Shown: positions 1 through 8,260 of the stretch, piece by piece
Layout of the letters: each line of letters starts with the position of its first letter
Position numbering within the stretch: the stretch's first letter is position 1
Translations under genes and position numbers: made by a program
The notes under the pieces: model-generated
Databases searched by the model: none
What the model was told of the DNA's origin: nothing
The model's input: only the letters and a program-made list of their open reading frames with translations
Source of the DNA: Ravibacter sp037191015
Lineage (GTDB): Bacteria > Bacteroidota > Bacteroidia > Cytophagales > Spirosomataceae
Assembly (NCBI GenBank): GCA_037191015.1
Contig: JBBCKD010000008.1
Coordinates: forward strand, 186,001 to 250,000
Direction: 5' to 3'
DNA: 64,000 nucleotides

Positions 1-634
1 TTACCGCCCCTTTTGTCACGTTTCCGAGACGTGCCGGCATTACGGGAAGCCACTCTACGGCAAACTCCAGATCCTTTTGAAGCTGGGTCAGAATGGCCCA
101 CCTGGAAGTGGATTGATAATCCAGCCTGGCGCCGGTAAGCTCCTCACCCACCCAGGGGATGTCCCCGTACGAGTTGACCAGGCGGTAGTACCAGTATGCT
201 CTGAACCAATAGGCTTCTGAAAGGATCCTGTTCCTCACCGCCTGATCGGTCCACTCGATATCATCTATCCTGGAAATAATCGTATTGGCATTCTTGATAT
301 AGACATAGCCGTTAAGGAAAAGATTATGGAGCGCTGAACGGCCCCCGACTGTCGAAGGCGTGTTTTTGGTGAAATCGCACTGCTCAAGGGAGCAGGCCAG
401 ATCGGTATACATGAAATCGAGCGCCAGGAAATGGACGGCCCTGTCGCCGTGGTTGTCGGCGTTCATTTCCTTCCGGCACCTGACGAGCCCCGATTCAAAT
501 CCTGCTTCGTCCACAAAGACGTTTTCAGGAGCGTAGAACGATTTCGGATCCGGCTTCAGCCAGTCTTCGGAACACGAAGTTGTGACGAGCAGGAGAATAG
601 CTGAAAATAGTTTTGAGAAATATGTCTTCTTCAT
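1..634 (-). CDS. SusD/RagB-family nutrient-binding lipoprotein, locus 1 (partial)
   Basis: Outer-membrane lipoprotein that caps a SusC channel and binds the glycan. The frame opens at ATG 634 and stays open to the left edge (211 complete codons), so the C-terminal half is missing from the window. The leader is hydrophobic and ends in a lipobox with Cys21 (LLLVTTSC). The TPR-like region is typical of SusD: a YAPENVFVDEAGF stretch after the leader and an FRAYWYYRLVNSYGDIPWVGEE block. It lies 33 bp downstream of the locus 1 susC on the same strand, so the two are almost certainly co-transcribed. It resembles the locus 4 SusD closely in the same blocks, which suggests paralogy. The substrate cannot be read from this part. 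Confidence 0.93.
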   Translation of the reverse strand, partial: MKKTYFSKLFSAILLLVTTSCSEDWLKPDPKSFYAPENVFVDEAGFESGLVRCRKEMNADNHGDRAVHFLALDFMYTDLACSLEQCDFTKNTPSTVGGRSALHNLFLNGYVYIKNANTIISRIDDIEWTDQAVRNRILSEAYWFRAYWYYRLVNSYGDIPWVGEELTGARLDYQSTSRWAILTQLQKDLEFAVEWLPVMPARLGNVTKGAV

Positions 635-667
635 TTGCTTAAGAAGTTTCTTAGCCTGATGATAGAT

Positions 668-3600
668 TTACAGTGAAATATTTAACCCGAACGTAAAGGT
701 GCGGGGCATCGGGTCCATCCCCGATTCGGGGTCCCATCCCGGCCATTTCGTAAAGGTTGCCAGGTTCCTGACCGAAGTGAAGACCTGGGTATGGTTGATG
801 CGGTACCGCCGGAGAAAATCGGACGGAAGATCGTAGGATAGCGAAATATCCTGGATCCTTACGAACGATTTCGGCTTATAGACCATAATTCCGCCGCCAA
901 AAGCTGCAAGATAGGTGTTGAGCCTGGGGTACTCATTGCTGGGCCGGTCTGCGGTCCAGTAGGGGACCGGGCCGTTCCAGCGGTTCCGCCTGTCGTTCTG
1001 GTCCCAGGCTAAGTTTAGCCCGTCGCCGTACGCACCCATGTGCCCGAGGTCGGCGCGGACGAACAGGGAGGCTGTAAAACGCTTCAGGAAGTGGACATCG
1101 TTTCGCAGCCCGAGGCGGTATCTCGGATTTTCAAACCCGATAAATTGCTTGTCGAGAAGGTCTACGTACCGCTTGTCGCCGTCTACATCAACGGCTTTGA
1201 AATCCCCGGGCTGCAGGTTATATTCTGCGGCCAGGGCCGCTTCCTCCGTTTGCCAGATCCCTGAAACATCGTAATCCCATATTACGTCCAGCGCTCTTCC
1301 CGGAAACCACTGGTTTGAGAAGTCGGGGATTTCGCCGGTGACCTGTTTTCCCAGCAGCGTATAGGTACCATAGTCGCCGAATAGTTTTTTGATTTTGTTC
1401 CGGTTCAGGGAAAAAACAAGATTAGATTTCCAGAGAACATCCGGGGTTCTGAAGTTGACGGTATTGATGCTGATTTCGAGCCCCCGGTTGCCGAGCTCTC
1501 CCAGGTTGGACATGAGGCTTGTAAAGCCGGTAATCCTGGGAAGCACCCGGTTCATCAGGAGATCGGTCGTGTTCATGTCGTATGCATCGGCGGTCACCTC
1601 GACCCTGTGGTCAAACAGGGAGATGTCGAGTCCTGCGTTGAGAGAGGTGGTTCTTTCCCATCGCAGCGAACGGTTGGACAGGGTGGTGGTGTGAGTGCCG
1701 ACCCTCACGCTCGACCCGTCATACCAGAGGCTTGAATTGACCTGTGCCAGCGAGGAATATATCCCGATGTTCCGGTTCCCGTTTGCTCCCCAGGAAAACC
1801 GCATTTTTAACCTGTCGACAGCGTTCGATTTGAAGAAATCCTCCTCGGAGATTACCCAGGCAACTGCCACGGAAGGAAAGGTTGCCCGCGGGTTTTCGGC
1901 GCCGAAAGCAGAGTACCCGTCACGCCGGACCGAAGCGGTAAGCAGGTATTTTGACATCAGCGAGTAGTTGACCCTTGCCATTAAGCCGTCGCCGGTGCTC
2001 CTCGAATCGTTATTGAGGATGTTGGGGCTGTTGCCGAACTGTAGCCCGTGGTAGCTTAGCTCCTGGTTCGGGCTGAAGCTCTGGTTGCCCTGGGTTGTTA
2101 CCCACGACTGGTTGGATTCGACATTGGCGAGCAGCGTTATGTCAAGGCTGTGCGCGTCGAGGTCTTTTTTCCACGACAGGATGTTGTCGAGCATCCAGTT
2201 CATGCTCGAAGACTCCTCTCTTCCACCGGAAGGCGTTTCGTTAGGAAGGCCCCCGAGCTTTTCGTTTATTTTTACAAACCGGTAATATTTCCTGGCCTGG
2301 TACTGCGGTTGAAAGGAAGACTTGAACCGTATCCCGAACGGCAGGCTGATCTCGGCATACAGGTTGGCGAAAAGGCTGTTGGTTTTGTCGAGCAGGTCGG
2401 TGCGATGGTAGGCAAGAAGCGGGTTATCGGTATGCCCGTGCGGCAGGCGCTTCAGGTTTCCCCGGTCATCGTACATTTCTCCGTAGGGGCTGACCGCGTA
2501 GAAGGCTCCCGCCGGGATCGTACCCTCATTCCGGTCGGTAAACTGAGAATTCATGCCCACGTTCAGCCAGTCTGTTATTTTGAAATCGACGTTCAGCCTG
2601 GACCTGATGCTGGAGAACTGATCGCCGACCCTGATCCCTTCTATGTTGTTGTAACCGACAGACCAGTAATAGCTTGCCCTCTCGGTGCCGCCGCTGACGC
2701 TCACATCGTAGTCCTGTCTCACGCCTTTCCGGAATACCTCGTCGTATATGTCCATGGTTTTCCCGGCGAGGTAGTTATCGCGTTCTTCGGGGAAAAAGCG
2801 CAGGCGCGACAGCCATTCCAGGGTGTTGTCCTGGAGCGGGGTAGGGCTCATGGCGCGCCACTGGTCAATTGGCATATCAGAAGGAAGATTACCGGGGTTC
2901 GAGTAAAAGGCGGGATTCTGCGTAGGGTTGATCTGTCTCAGGTGATCCTGCCGGTACCTGACATATTCTTCCGGTCCCAGCCCGCGGCGTTGATTGTAGT
3001 TGCTGGTCACACCGAGCTTGGTCGAGAAATTGATGACCGGTTTCCCATCCCTGCCTTTGTTTGTCGTAATCAGGATCACGCCGGAGGCTCCGTTCGAGCC
3101 ATACACGGCGGCAGCGCTGGCATCTTTCAGGATGTCGATTGTCTGGATGTCGGACGGGTTGATGTCTCTCAGGCTTCCTTTAAAAACCGCGCCGTCGAGA
3201 ACGATCAGCGGGTTGGTGCCGGCTGAAAGCGACTTTGGTCCGCGTATTTCTGTAGAGCTTCCGCCGGCGGCATAAGTTCCCTGGTTGGCGTTGAAGCCCG
3301 CTACGGTGCCTGTGAGCATTTCCGTGACCTGGTTCATGGCCTGCGTTTTGAAGTCATCTCCCTTTACCCGCGTAACAGAGCCGGTAAGGTCGCTTTTTTT
3401 CATGGTCCCATACCCGACAACCACCAGTTCGTCGAGTGTTTTATTGTCTGCCACCAGCGAAATACTGAACTCCGTCTGGTTTCCGACCGCTACTTCCTGG
3501 CTGACATAGCCCACGAATGAGAAGATCAGAACGGCATTTTCCTCGGTAATATTCAGGAAAAACAGACCGTCGGTGTCAGTAGTGGTACCCTGCTGCGTTC

Positions 3601-4198
3601 CTTTGATCAAAATGCTTACCCCGGGCAATCCTTCTCCTTTCTCGTCTGTAACCTTTCCTGATATACGTTGAAAAGAGGGCTTCGTGACGGTCAGATGCTC
3701 CCGTACAAGGGGAGAAGGGTACCCGGCGTCGGCCGGGCTGGAAACAGAAGGAGCCGGCAGCGGAACCGCACGGAAGGGTTCATCAGGCCGGGAAACCGCT
3801 TTCGCTTCCCTCTTGATAGCGATCGTATTCCCGATGATCTTATAGGTCAGCGGCAGCTCGGCAAAGCAACGGTCCAGCGCTTCGGTGAGTGATACCCCCT
3901 TGAGATTGACGCTCACCCTTGCGTTTATCAGGTCTGCGTTGTTATAGAAGAAAACATATCCCGTCTGTTTCTCGATAGCACGGAATACGGCTTCTACGGA
4001 CGCATTCTTTTCCCTGACCGTCACTTTCTGGCTGTAGCCCGTCGCTCCCGCCTGTACCAGCGCCAGTGTCAGAAGTATCATGATCAGTTTCATCTGTCTA
4101 ATCAGTTGCTTTACAATTTGGGCTTCCTGCCCGGCGACCCGGGCGCTGGTCCTCCTCTGTATGAGGGGAACAGGAATCATCTTCGCACAGATTTTCAT
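668..4198 (-). CDS. SusC/RagA-family TonB-dependent receptor with STN domain, locus 1
   Basis: Outer-membrane importer of about 1176 residues, the usual size for SusC. A 35-residue N-terminal extension precedes the signal core (starting MKLIMILLTL). Next come an STN signalling domain (about 58-127), a carboxypeptidase-regulatory-like domain (about 175-262, with GKVTDEKGEGLPGV), a TonB-box-like DELVVVGYGT segment, a plug with an ILKDASAAAVYG block, and a C-terminal barrel ending in TFTFGLNISL. The STN domain implies that it signals to the FecR protein encoded upstream. Start ATG 4198 is chosen because such pre-signal extensions occur in the other SusC proteins here. The barrel and plug are strikingly similar to locus 4 SusC. 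The leader carries a predicted antisense RNA. Confidence 0.96.
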   Translation of the reverse strand: MKICAKMIPVPLIQRRTSARVAGQEAQIVKQLIRQMKLIMILLTLALVQAGATGYSQKVTVREKNASVEAVFRAIEKQTGYVFFYNNADLINARVSVNLKGVSLTEALDRCFAELPLTYKIIGNTIAIKREAKAVSRPDEPFRAVPLPAPSVSSPADAGYPSPLVREHLTVTKPSFQRISGKVTDEKGEGLPGVSILIKGTQQGTTTDTDGLFFLNITEENAVLIFSFVGYVSQEVAVGNQTEFSISLVADNKTLDELVVVGYGTMKKSDLTGSVTRVKGDDFKTQAMNQVTEMLTGTVAGFNANQGTYAAGGSSTEIRGPKSLSAGTNPLIVLDGAVFKGSLRDINPSDIQTIDILKDASAAAVYGSNGASGVILITTNKGRDGKPVINFSTKLGVTSNYNQRRGLGPEEYVRYRQDHLRQINPTQNPAFYSNPGNLPSDMPIDQWRAMSPTPLQDNTLEWLSRLRFFPEERDNYLAGKTMDIYDEVFRKGVRQDYDVSVSGGTERASYYWSVGYNNIEGIRVGDQFSSIRSRLNVDFKITDWLNVGMNSQFTDRNEGTIPAGAFYAVSPYGEMYDDRGNLKRLPHGHTDNPLLAYHRTDLLDKTNSLFANLYAEISLPFGIRFKSSFQPQYQARKYYRFVKINEKLGGLPNETPSGGREESSSMNWMLDNILSWKKDLDAHSLDITLLANVESNQSWVTTQGNQSFSPNQELSYHGLQFGNSPNILNNDSRSTGDGLMARVNYSLMSKYLLTASVRRDGYSAFGAENPRATFPSVAVAWVISEEDFFKSNAVDRLKMRFSWGANGNRNIGIYSSLAQVNSSLWYDGSSVRVGTHTTTLSNRSLRWERTTSLNAGLDISLFDHRVEVTADAYDMNTTDLLMNRVLPRITGFTSLMSNLGELGNRGLEISINTVNFRTPDVLWKSNLVFSLNRNKIKKLFGDYGTYTLLGKQVTGEIPDFSNQWFPGRALDVIWDYDVSGIWQTEEAALAAEYNLQPGDFKAVDVDGDKRYVDLLDKQFIGFENPRYRLGLRNDVHFLKRFTASLFVRADLGHMGAYGDGLNLAWDQNDRRNRWNGPVPYWTADRPSNEYPRLNTYLAAFGGGIMVYKPKSFVRIQDISLSYDLPSDFLRRYRINHTQVFTSVRNLATFTKWPGWDPESGMDPMPRTFTFGLNISL

Positions 4199-4206
4199 TA
4201 TCTTTG
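4199..4206 (+). promoter_or_regulatory. Candidate -7 box for an antisense RNA against locus 1 susC
   Basis: The plus strand reads TATCTTTG, an exact match to the Bacteroidota TAnnTTTG box. It begins at the base next to the first base of the susC start codon, pointing away from susC. No convincing -33 TTTG element is visible about 20 bp upstream, so this rests on the -7 match and on the same arrangement in loci 3, 5 and 6. Confidence 0.45.
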
Positions 4207-4210
4207 CATG

Positions 4211-4324
4211 TTTGGGTTTAAAAAAGATTACCAGATCAATTGTTGCCTGTCTCCCTTACCGGGAGCCGGGAAGGCTCAGACGCTTACCGCGGAAGTGGCT
4301 CCAACACTTCTGCGGTTTTATTTT
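4211..4324 (+). ncRNA. Predicted cis-antisense RNA over the locus 1 susC leader
   Basis: Predicted from two signals: a TAnnTTTG box at 4199-4206 and an intrinsic-terminator-like hairpin plus T-run ending at 4324. A transcript between them would be about 115 nt and complementary to the untranslated leader of susC. By analogy with the DonS-type antisense RNAs of Bacteroides fragilis it would reduce SusC/SusD expression when the substrate is absent (inference). The 5' end is approximate. The alternative is that the hairpin only acts in the sense leader, for example in mRNA stability. Confidence 0.45.
4286..4324 (+). terminator. Antisense-oriented terminator hairpin in the FecR-susC gap, locus 1
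   Basis: Arms ACCGCGGAAGTG (4286-4297) and CACTTCTGCGGT (4305-4316) pair over 12 bp with one G-U and a 7-nt loop, GCTCCAA. The plus strand continues with TTTATTTT. There is no T-run on the minus strand, the direction of susC, so it should terminate only antisense transcription. Confidence 0.65.
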
Positions 4325-4367
4325 GAACCCGGCCGTCCTGCTGTTAAGGATTTCCTTGTTTCTTAAT

Positions 4368-4390
4368 CATATTTTGATAGGGTTTAAGTG
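4368..4390 (-). promoter_or_regulatory. Candidate ECF-type promoter for locus 1 susC
   Basis: Read on the minus strand the leader contains CACTTAAAC, then TATG 12 nt after the ACTTAA core. Locus 6 has the identical CACTTAAAC with the same 12-nt spacing, and locus 5 has ACTTAA-N11-TATG. All three lie upstream of the antisense hairpin in the FecR-susC gap. The motif was found by eye and is weak alone. Confidence 0.25.
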
Positions 4391-4419
4391 AATGATTGCA
4401 TTTGCTGGTCACGGGCGAT

Positions 4420-5616
4420 TCAGGGAAGTACTACGATTTTTCCTTTTTTCGACCCGGAGGGCAATGTTTCTATCCTGAAATTCAGACCTGTAAAAGACAG
4501 GATATCGAGCGCTTCGGAGGCGTTGACCCGGCGGTCGATTTTCCCTGAAAAGGTCTTGGACGGCAGCGAGCCGTCGTAAATGACATCCACGTTGTACCAG
4601 CGGCTGAATTGCCTCATGACCGTCTCTATATCGGCTTTTTCAAACTGGAACATCCCGTTTTTCCAGGCGACGATCTCTTCTGTGTTGATGTCGTCACGGA
4701 CATTGATCTTACCCGATCCCGATAAGGCGGCCTGCTCTCCGGGCTTGAGCATAACCGGGCGTGCGTCGCCGGACGCTAAAACCTCTACACTGCCTTCGAG
4801 CAGCGTGGTGGTGATATTGCCTTCGTCGCGGTAGGCGTTAATGTTGAAATGCGTACCCAGCACCCGCACTTTCTGAAGGGCGCCCACCTGGACGCTGAAG
4901 GGGCGCCGGGTATCTTTCGCGATCTCGAAATAAACTTCACCCGAGATCTTCACCGACCTTTCCTCCGGAGAAAAAGCAGTCGGGAAGGTGATGGAAGATT
5001 CCGCATTGAGCCAGATCCTGCTGCCGTCGGGCAATACCACGCTGTATTTACCGCCGACGGGAGCCGTAATGGTGTTAAAATCCTGCCCGTCCCGGGGGCC
5101 TTCCCCCGTATAGGAAACAAGGCCGTCTTCTACTTTATGAATCACCGTGTTACCCTGGCGGGCCAGCATACCGGTTGAGACGCTGTCCAGGACGATCTGC
5201 GTCCCGTTGCTGAGGGTAAGTACGGCACGGTTGCCGCCCGGGGCAAGATCCTGCCCGGCGGCAATATGGGTTTGGGCCGGTTCCCGCGGCCCGGTGTTTG
5301 TAAAATAGTACCAGGAGCCCGCAAGCGATATGATCAGGACCGCTGCAGCAGCCACACGGCCCAGTGTGATGCTCCTGGTTATTCCTTTCCAGGCAGAGGG
5401 CGGACGATCGGTTTCGATGTGTATCCTCAGCGCCTGCTCCATACGGGCTTCGAGCATATGCTGTTCAATCTCAGGATAGTCATCCAGTATTCCCGGTTCT
5501 TTTTCGAAAGACTCGTACCAGGTTTCTACAAACTGCTTTTCTTCCCGTGTAGCCGTTCCGTCCAGATATTTTCTGAAAATATTGATCAGCTCCTGCCGGT
5601 GGTCGAATGGTTTCAT
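4420..5616 (-). CDS. FecR-family anti-sigma factor, locus 1
   Basis: Inner-membrane anti-sigma/sigma-regulator of 398 residues. It has a cytoplasmic N-terminal part (1-85), one transmembrane helix (about 90-107), a periplasmic FecR domain (about 190-285, with LPDGSRIWLNAESSI and RVLGTHFNINAY), and a C-terminal DUF4974-type domain (about 325-395). Known role of the family: it holds the partner ECF sigma factor and is released from inhibition when the SusC STN domain signals. It lies downstream of its sigma gene, separated by 108 bp containing an inverted-repeat element. The stop is TGA at 4420-4422. Confidence 0.94.
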   Translation of the reverse strand: MKPFDHRQELINIFRKYLDGTATREEKQFVETWYESFEKEPGILDDYPEIEQHMLEARMEQALRIHIETDRPPSAWKGITRSITLGRVAAAAVLIISLAGSWYYFTNTGPREPAQTHIAAGQDLAPGGNRAVLTLSNGTQIVLDSVSTGMLARQGNTVIHKVEDGLVSYTGEGPRDGQDFNTITAPVGGKYSVVLPDGSRIWLNAESSITFPTAFSPEERSVKISGEVYFEIAKDTRRPFSVQVGALQKVRVLGTHFNINAYRDEGNITTTLLEGSVEVLASGDARPVMLKPGEQAALSGSGKINVRDDINTEEIVAWKNGMFQFEKADIETVMRQFSRWYNVDVIYDGSLPSKTFSGKIDRRVNASEALDILSFTGLNFRIETLPSGSKKGKIVVLP

Positions 5617-5691
5617 AATGGGGCTTTGTAACCATATGTACCGGCAAAACGGAAAACTCCCAAAAGAAAGTTAAAGTTTTTTCAGACCTAA

Positions 5692-5722
5692 ACCCCTCCT
5701 GGCAAGGAGGAGGCGAAGGGGT
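5692..5722. repeat. GC-rich inverted-repeat element between sigma and FecR genes, locus 1
   Basis: The plus strand has CCTCCT (5695-5700), loop GGCA, then AGGAGG (5705-5710). An outer pair ACCCCT (5692-5697) and AGGGGT (5717-5722) allows an alternative larger fold. It begins just past the sigma stop codon. It looks like a short palindromic intergenic element of the REP type, but no second copy was seen in this window, so that is a guess. Confidence 0.5.
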
Positions 5723-5724
5723 GG

Positions 5725-6303
5725 TCAAACCAAAAGCCCCTGAATTATATACAAAAACAGGATTTTCGACAACTGATCCCGTATGCTATTCGTAGCCGTG
5801 GCGATCTGGTTCTGGACCGTTTTCCGGGAAACTCCCAGCACTTCCGCTATTCTCGACGAGCTTAATTCCTCCGTGTAATACATCAGGAAGATCTCCCGCC
5901 GCTTTTCAGGAAGAGCGGCTATCCAGAGCCTGACGATCTCCAGGATTTCCTGTTCGATCAGCGGATCCTCCGGCTGCAGCGGAGAGATCAATATACTTTC
6001 CAGGTTGTCTGTCAGCGGCGAAGCGGCCCGTGTCCTGGTGCTGTGCCTGATGACCTGGAATCTGACGGCCGTATGCAGATAAGCGGGGAGGTTCTCAATA
6101 TCCACTTCCCCGCGCCTTTCCCATAAGTCCGTAAATACGTTCTGTACGAGGTCTTCGCATTGCTTTTCGTCGTGCAGGCGCTTAAAAGCGGAGTTGTACA
6201 TCATCCGCCAGTTTCTCCTGTATATTTCAACAAAAGCTTCCTCGTCGCCTTCCCGCAATAAGGCGACAAGCTTCAGCTCGCTATGGTTGCTGTAGAAAGA
6301 CAT
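5725..6303 (-). CDS. ECF-type sigma-70 factor, locus 1
   Basis: RNA polymerase sigma factor of 192 residues, the usual ECF length. The region 2 core contains QCEDLVQNVFTDLWERR, and region 4 carries a helix-turn-helix (SRIAEVLGVSRKTVQNQI). It is the first gene of locus 1, ahead of FecR, SusC and SusD, the canonical order for a SusC-FecR-sigma trans-envelope circuit. It is transcribed divergently from the locus 2 sigma gene across 159 bp. Confidence 0.95.
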   Translation of the reverse strand: MSFYSNHSELKLVALLREGDEEAFVEIYRRNWRMMYNSAFKRLHDEKQCEDLVQNVFTDLWERRGEVDIENLPAYLHTAVRFQVIRHSTRTRAASPLTDNLESILISPLQPEDPLIEQEILEIVRLWIAALPEKRREIFLMYYTEELSSSRIAEVLGVSRKTVQNQIATATNSIRDQLSKILFLYIIQGLLV

Positions 6304-6320
6304 TTTTGATTTTAAGGTAT

Positions 6321-6328
6321 CAAAGATA
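6321..6328 (-). promoter_or_regulatory. Candidate -7 box upstream of the locus 1 sigma gene
   Basis: On the minus strand this reads TATCTTTG, an exact TAnnTTTG match, with 17 nt between it and the ATG at 6303. No clear -33 element was found. Confidence 0.35.
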
Positions 6329-6371
6329 GGAAAATAATGTCGTCTGGTATAATAATTTCCCGGTTACCTTC

Positions 6372-6402
6372 TACTTTTGTTCTTTCAAACCGATTACTTT
6401 TG
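6372..6402 (+). promoter_or_regulatory. Two candidate -7 boxes upstream of the locus 2 sigma gene
   Basis: TACTTTTG occurs twice, at 6372-6379 and 6395-6402, both exact TAnnTTTG matches on the plus strand. The second lies 60 nt before the ATG at 6463. A repeated box could also be an operator-like direct repeat. Confidence 0.35.
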
Positions 6403-6462
6403 GGTGATTAACAGCAGGGCACGGGATGCTCCCGGCTTTGATATTTCACTACCTGGCGGCAT

Positions 6463-7026
6463 ATGACAACAAATGCTAACGTTTCGGATCAGGAACTCTT
6501 CAGGCGAATGCACTCAGAGGATAGCCTGCCTGCTCTCAACGGGTTGTTTGAACGTTATTGGAAAAAATTATACGCTGCTGCATATGTACGCCTGAAAGAC
6601 GAAGCTGAGGCCAAGGACTGTGTTCAGGAAATTTTTATCGGCCTCTGGCAGCGGAGAAAGGAGCTCACCATCCCCGTATCCGTTAGCGGGTATCTTTATA
6701 ATGCCGTGAAAAATCGTGTGATCAATATGCTGCATGCACGTTTGACGAGGGAGAAGCACCTTGCCCGTTACCTGGAAAGCTCCGCGGGTTACCAGAAGGA
6801 TAATGTTGCCGACATGGAGGCGGAAGAGCTTGCGGCGATCGTTGAGGACGAAATCTCCCGCATGCCCGGGCAGATGCGTACGGTTTACCTGCTGAGCAGG
6901 CAGGAAGACATGTCCGGACAGGATATAGCCAAGCGCCTCGACCTGTCGCATCAGACCGTCCGGAACCAGATCACCGCCGCGCTGAAACGGATCAGGACAA
7001 GGCTTCAGCAATATCAGATGCAATAA
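6463..7026 (+). CDS. ECF-type sigma-70 factor, locus 2
   Basis: Sigma factor of 187 residues. Region 2 has EAKDCVQEIFIGLWQRRKEL and the C-terminal region 4 has a helix-turn-helix (DIAKRLDLSHQTVRNQIT). It leads locus 2 and is followed 62 bp later by its FecR partner. It should direct transcription of the downstream susCD operon when released by FecR (family knowledge). It is divergent from the locus 1 sigma gene, so the two regulatory circuits share one intergenic region. Confidence 0.95.
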   Translation: MTTNANVSDQELFRRMHSEDSLPALNGLFERYWKKLYAAAYVRLKDEAEAKDCVQEIFIGLWQRRKELTIPVSVSGYLYNAVKNRVINMLHARLTREKHLARYLESSAGYQKDNVADMEAEELAAIVEDEISRMPGQMRTVYLLSRQEDMSGQDIAKRLDLSHQTVRNQITAALKRIRTRLQQYQMQ

Positions 7027-7069
7027 ATTTTCTCTGCGCATAGTACAACTTTCGCCGGGAGCTGTCTGC

Positions 7070-7087
7070 TCTGTAAACGACTACAGA
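7070..7087 (+). other. Short inverted repeat just before the locus 2 FecR start
   Basis: TCTGTA (7070-7075) and TACAGA (7082-7087) form a perfect 6-bp inverted repeat with a 6-nt spacer, ending 1 nt before the FecR ATG. It could fold over the initiation region. Six base pairs can occur by chance. Confidence 0.3.
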
Positions 7088-7088
7088 A

Positions 7089-8108
7089 ATGACACCTGAA
7101 CGATTGGCATATTTAATCGATCGCTACAAAAAAGGAACAGGTACTCCGGAAGAGCTGGAGGAGCTGGATACCTGGTACCATCTCTACGACGATGCGGCTG
7201 CAGACTTCGAAGCTGCCCGCCTGTCGGATCCGGAAATCGCTGCGGAGCTGAGGACTTCCTTTCAGAACAGTATACAGGCCGGTATTGGCATGCCGGAAGA
7301 CGAACCTGTCCGGGAATTCCGTGCTTCCGGCCTGCGCTGGTGGCAAGCCGCGGCTGCCGCCTGCATTGGCCTGCTTGTAATAGCCGGCCTGTTTCGCCGG
7401 GATGTATTTAAAAGCAAAGATACCGGCAACGTGACCGTTTCGACCAATTCATCCCAGAATTCCAGGATTACGCTTTCGGACGGTTCCGCCATCTGGGTCA
7501 AGCCCGGCAGCAGCGTAAGCTATGGCAAAGATTTTGACAAGGGCGCGATCCGGGAAGTTTTTCTTGAAGGAGAAGCCTTTTTTGATATTGCGCACGACGA
7601 AAAACGGCCATTCGAGGTACATACCCGTGAACTGAATATTCAAGTGCTGGGAACTTCCTTCAACGTAAGATCTTATGCAGAGGACCAGTCTGTGGAAACG
7701 ACGCTGATCAGGGGAAGCGTCAGCATTGAAAAAGCCGGAGAAGCCGGTGCTTCCGGGCCGGTAATACTGGTTCCTAACCAGCGTGCGGTCTACTCTAAAA
7801 CAGATAGGACCGTGGCGGTCAGCGAGCTGGAGAACGTAGCGGCCGACAGCCGGAAGGAACCGGATGTGCAAAGAGAAAAGCTGATTTTTGACGAGAAGCC
7901 GTTTACCGAGGTGCTTTCCCGGATGGAGCAGAAGTTCGATATCAAAATATTTATAGATGATCGCCACCTTCAAACCTGTCCGTTTACGGCAGATCTTGAA
8001 AAAGAGAACCTGGTGGAGATACTGGAAATACTGAAGCTCGCGTACGGTATCGACTACAGTGTCTATCGCAACGAGCTGTTTATCCGGGGAGCCGTCTGCA
8101 ATCAATGA
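7089..8108 (+). CDS. FecR-family anti-sigma factor, locus 2
   Basis: Single-pass inner-membrane regulator of 339 residues, on the short side for the family. It has a transmembrane helix at about 85-103 (AAAAACIGLLVIAGLF), then a periplasmic FecR domain (LSDGSAIWVKPGSSVSYG, VLGTSFNVRSYAED), then a C-terminal STN-like/DUF4974 region (about 255-335). It sits between its sigma gene and susC and is expected to receive the signal from the SusC STN domain. Confidence 0.94.
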   Translation: MTPERLAYLIDRYKKGTGTPEELEELDTWYHLYDDAAADFEAARLSDPEIAAELRTSFQNSIQAGIGMPEDEPVREFRASGLRWWQAAAAACIGLLVIAGLFRRDVFKSKDTGNVTVSTNSSQNSRITLSDGSAIWVKPGSSVSYGKDFDKGAIREVFLEGEAFFDIAHDEKRPFEVHTRELNIQVLGTSFNVRSYAEDQSVETTLIRGSVSIEKAGEAGASGPVILVPNQRAVYSKTDRTVAVSELENVAADSRKEPDVQREKLIFDEKPFTEVLSRMEQKFDIKIFIDDRHLQTCPFTADLEKENLVEILEILKLAYGIDYSVYRNELFIRGAVCNQ

Positions 8109-8157
8109 ATAGCCTGTTTTATAGCCAAATACGATCAGCCTTATGATGTAATCGCAC

Positions 8158-8196
8158 AAACAAAAAACGCCGCAGGTGCTTCCAACACCAACGGCG
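8158..8196 (-). terminator. Antisense-oriented terminator hairpin in the FecR-susC gap, locus 2
   Basis: Plus-strand arms CGCCGCAGGTG (8168-8178) and CACCAACGGCG (8186-8196) pair as 5 bp plus 4 bp with a 2x2 internal mismatch and a 7-nt loop, CTTCCAA. The A-rich run at 8158-8167 gives a TTTTTTGTTT tail on the minus strand, antisense to susC. No T-run follows on the plus strand. Confidence 0.6.
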
Positions 8197-8249
8197 CCCG
8201 GGTGACCGCCGGGAGTGGCCGTCACGCTCAAATCATGTTTATCTAAAAA
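8158..8249 (-). ncRNA. Predicted cis-antisense RNA over the locus 2 susC leader
   Basis: An RNA of about 90 nt is predicted on the strand opposite susC, ending at the T-run at 8158. The candidate promoter box at 8254-8261 reads TACTTTTA, one base off the TAnnTTTG consensus, so this is the weakest member of the set. The box overlaps the first base of the susC start codon, as in loci 3, 5 and 6. The 5' end is approximate. Confidence 0.35.
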
Positions 8250-8260
8250 CTTTTAAAAGT

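Noticed and set aside
2150..3226. Open frame of 358 codons on the plus strand
   Set aside because: It is fully antisense to locus 1 susC, and its translation has no domain pattern.
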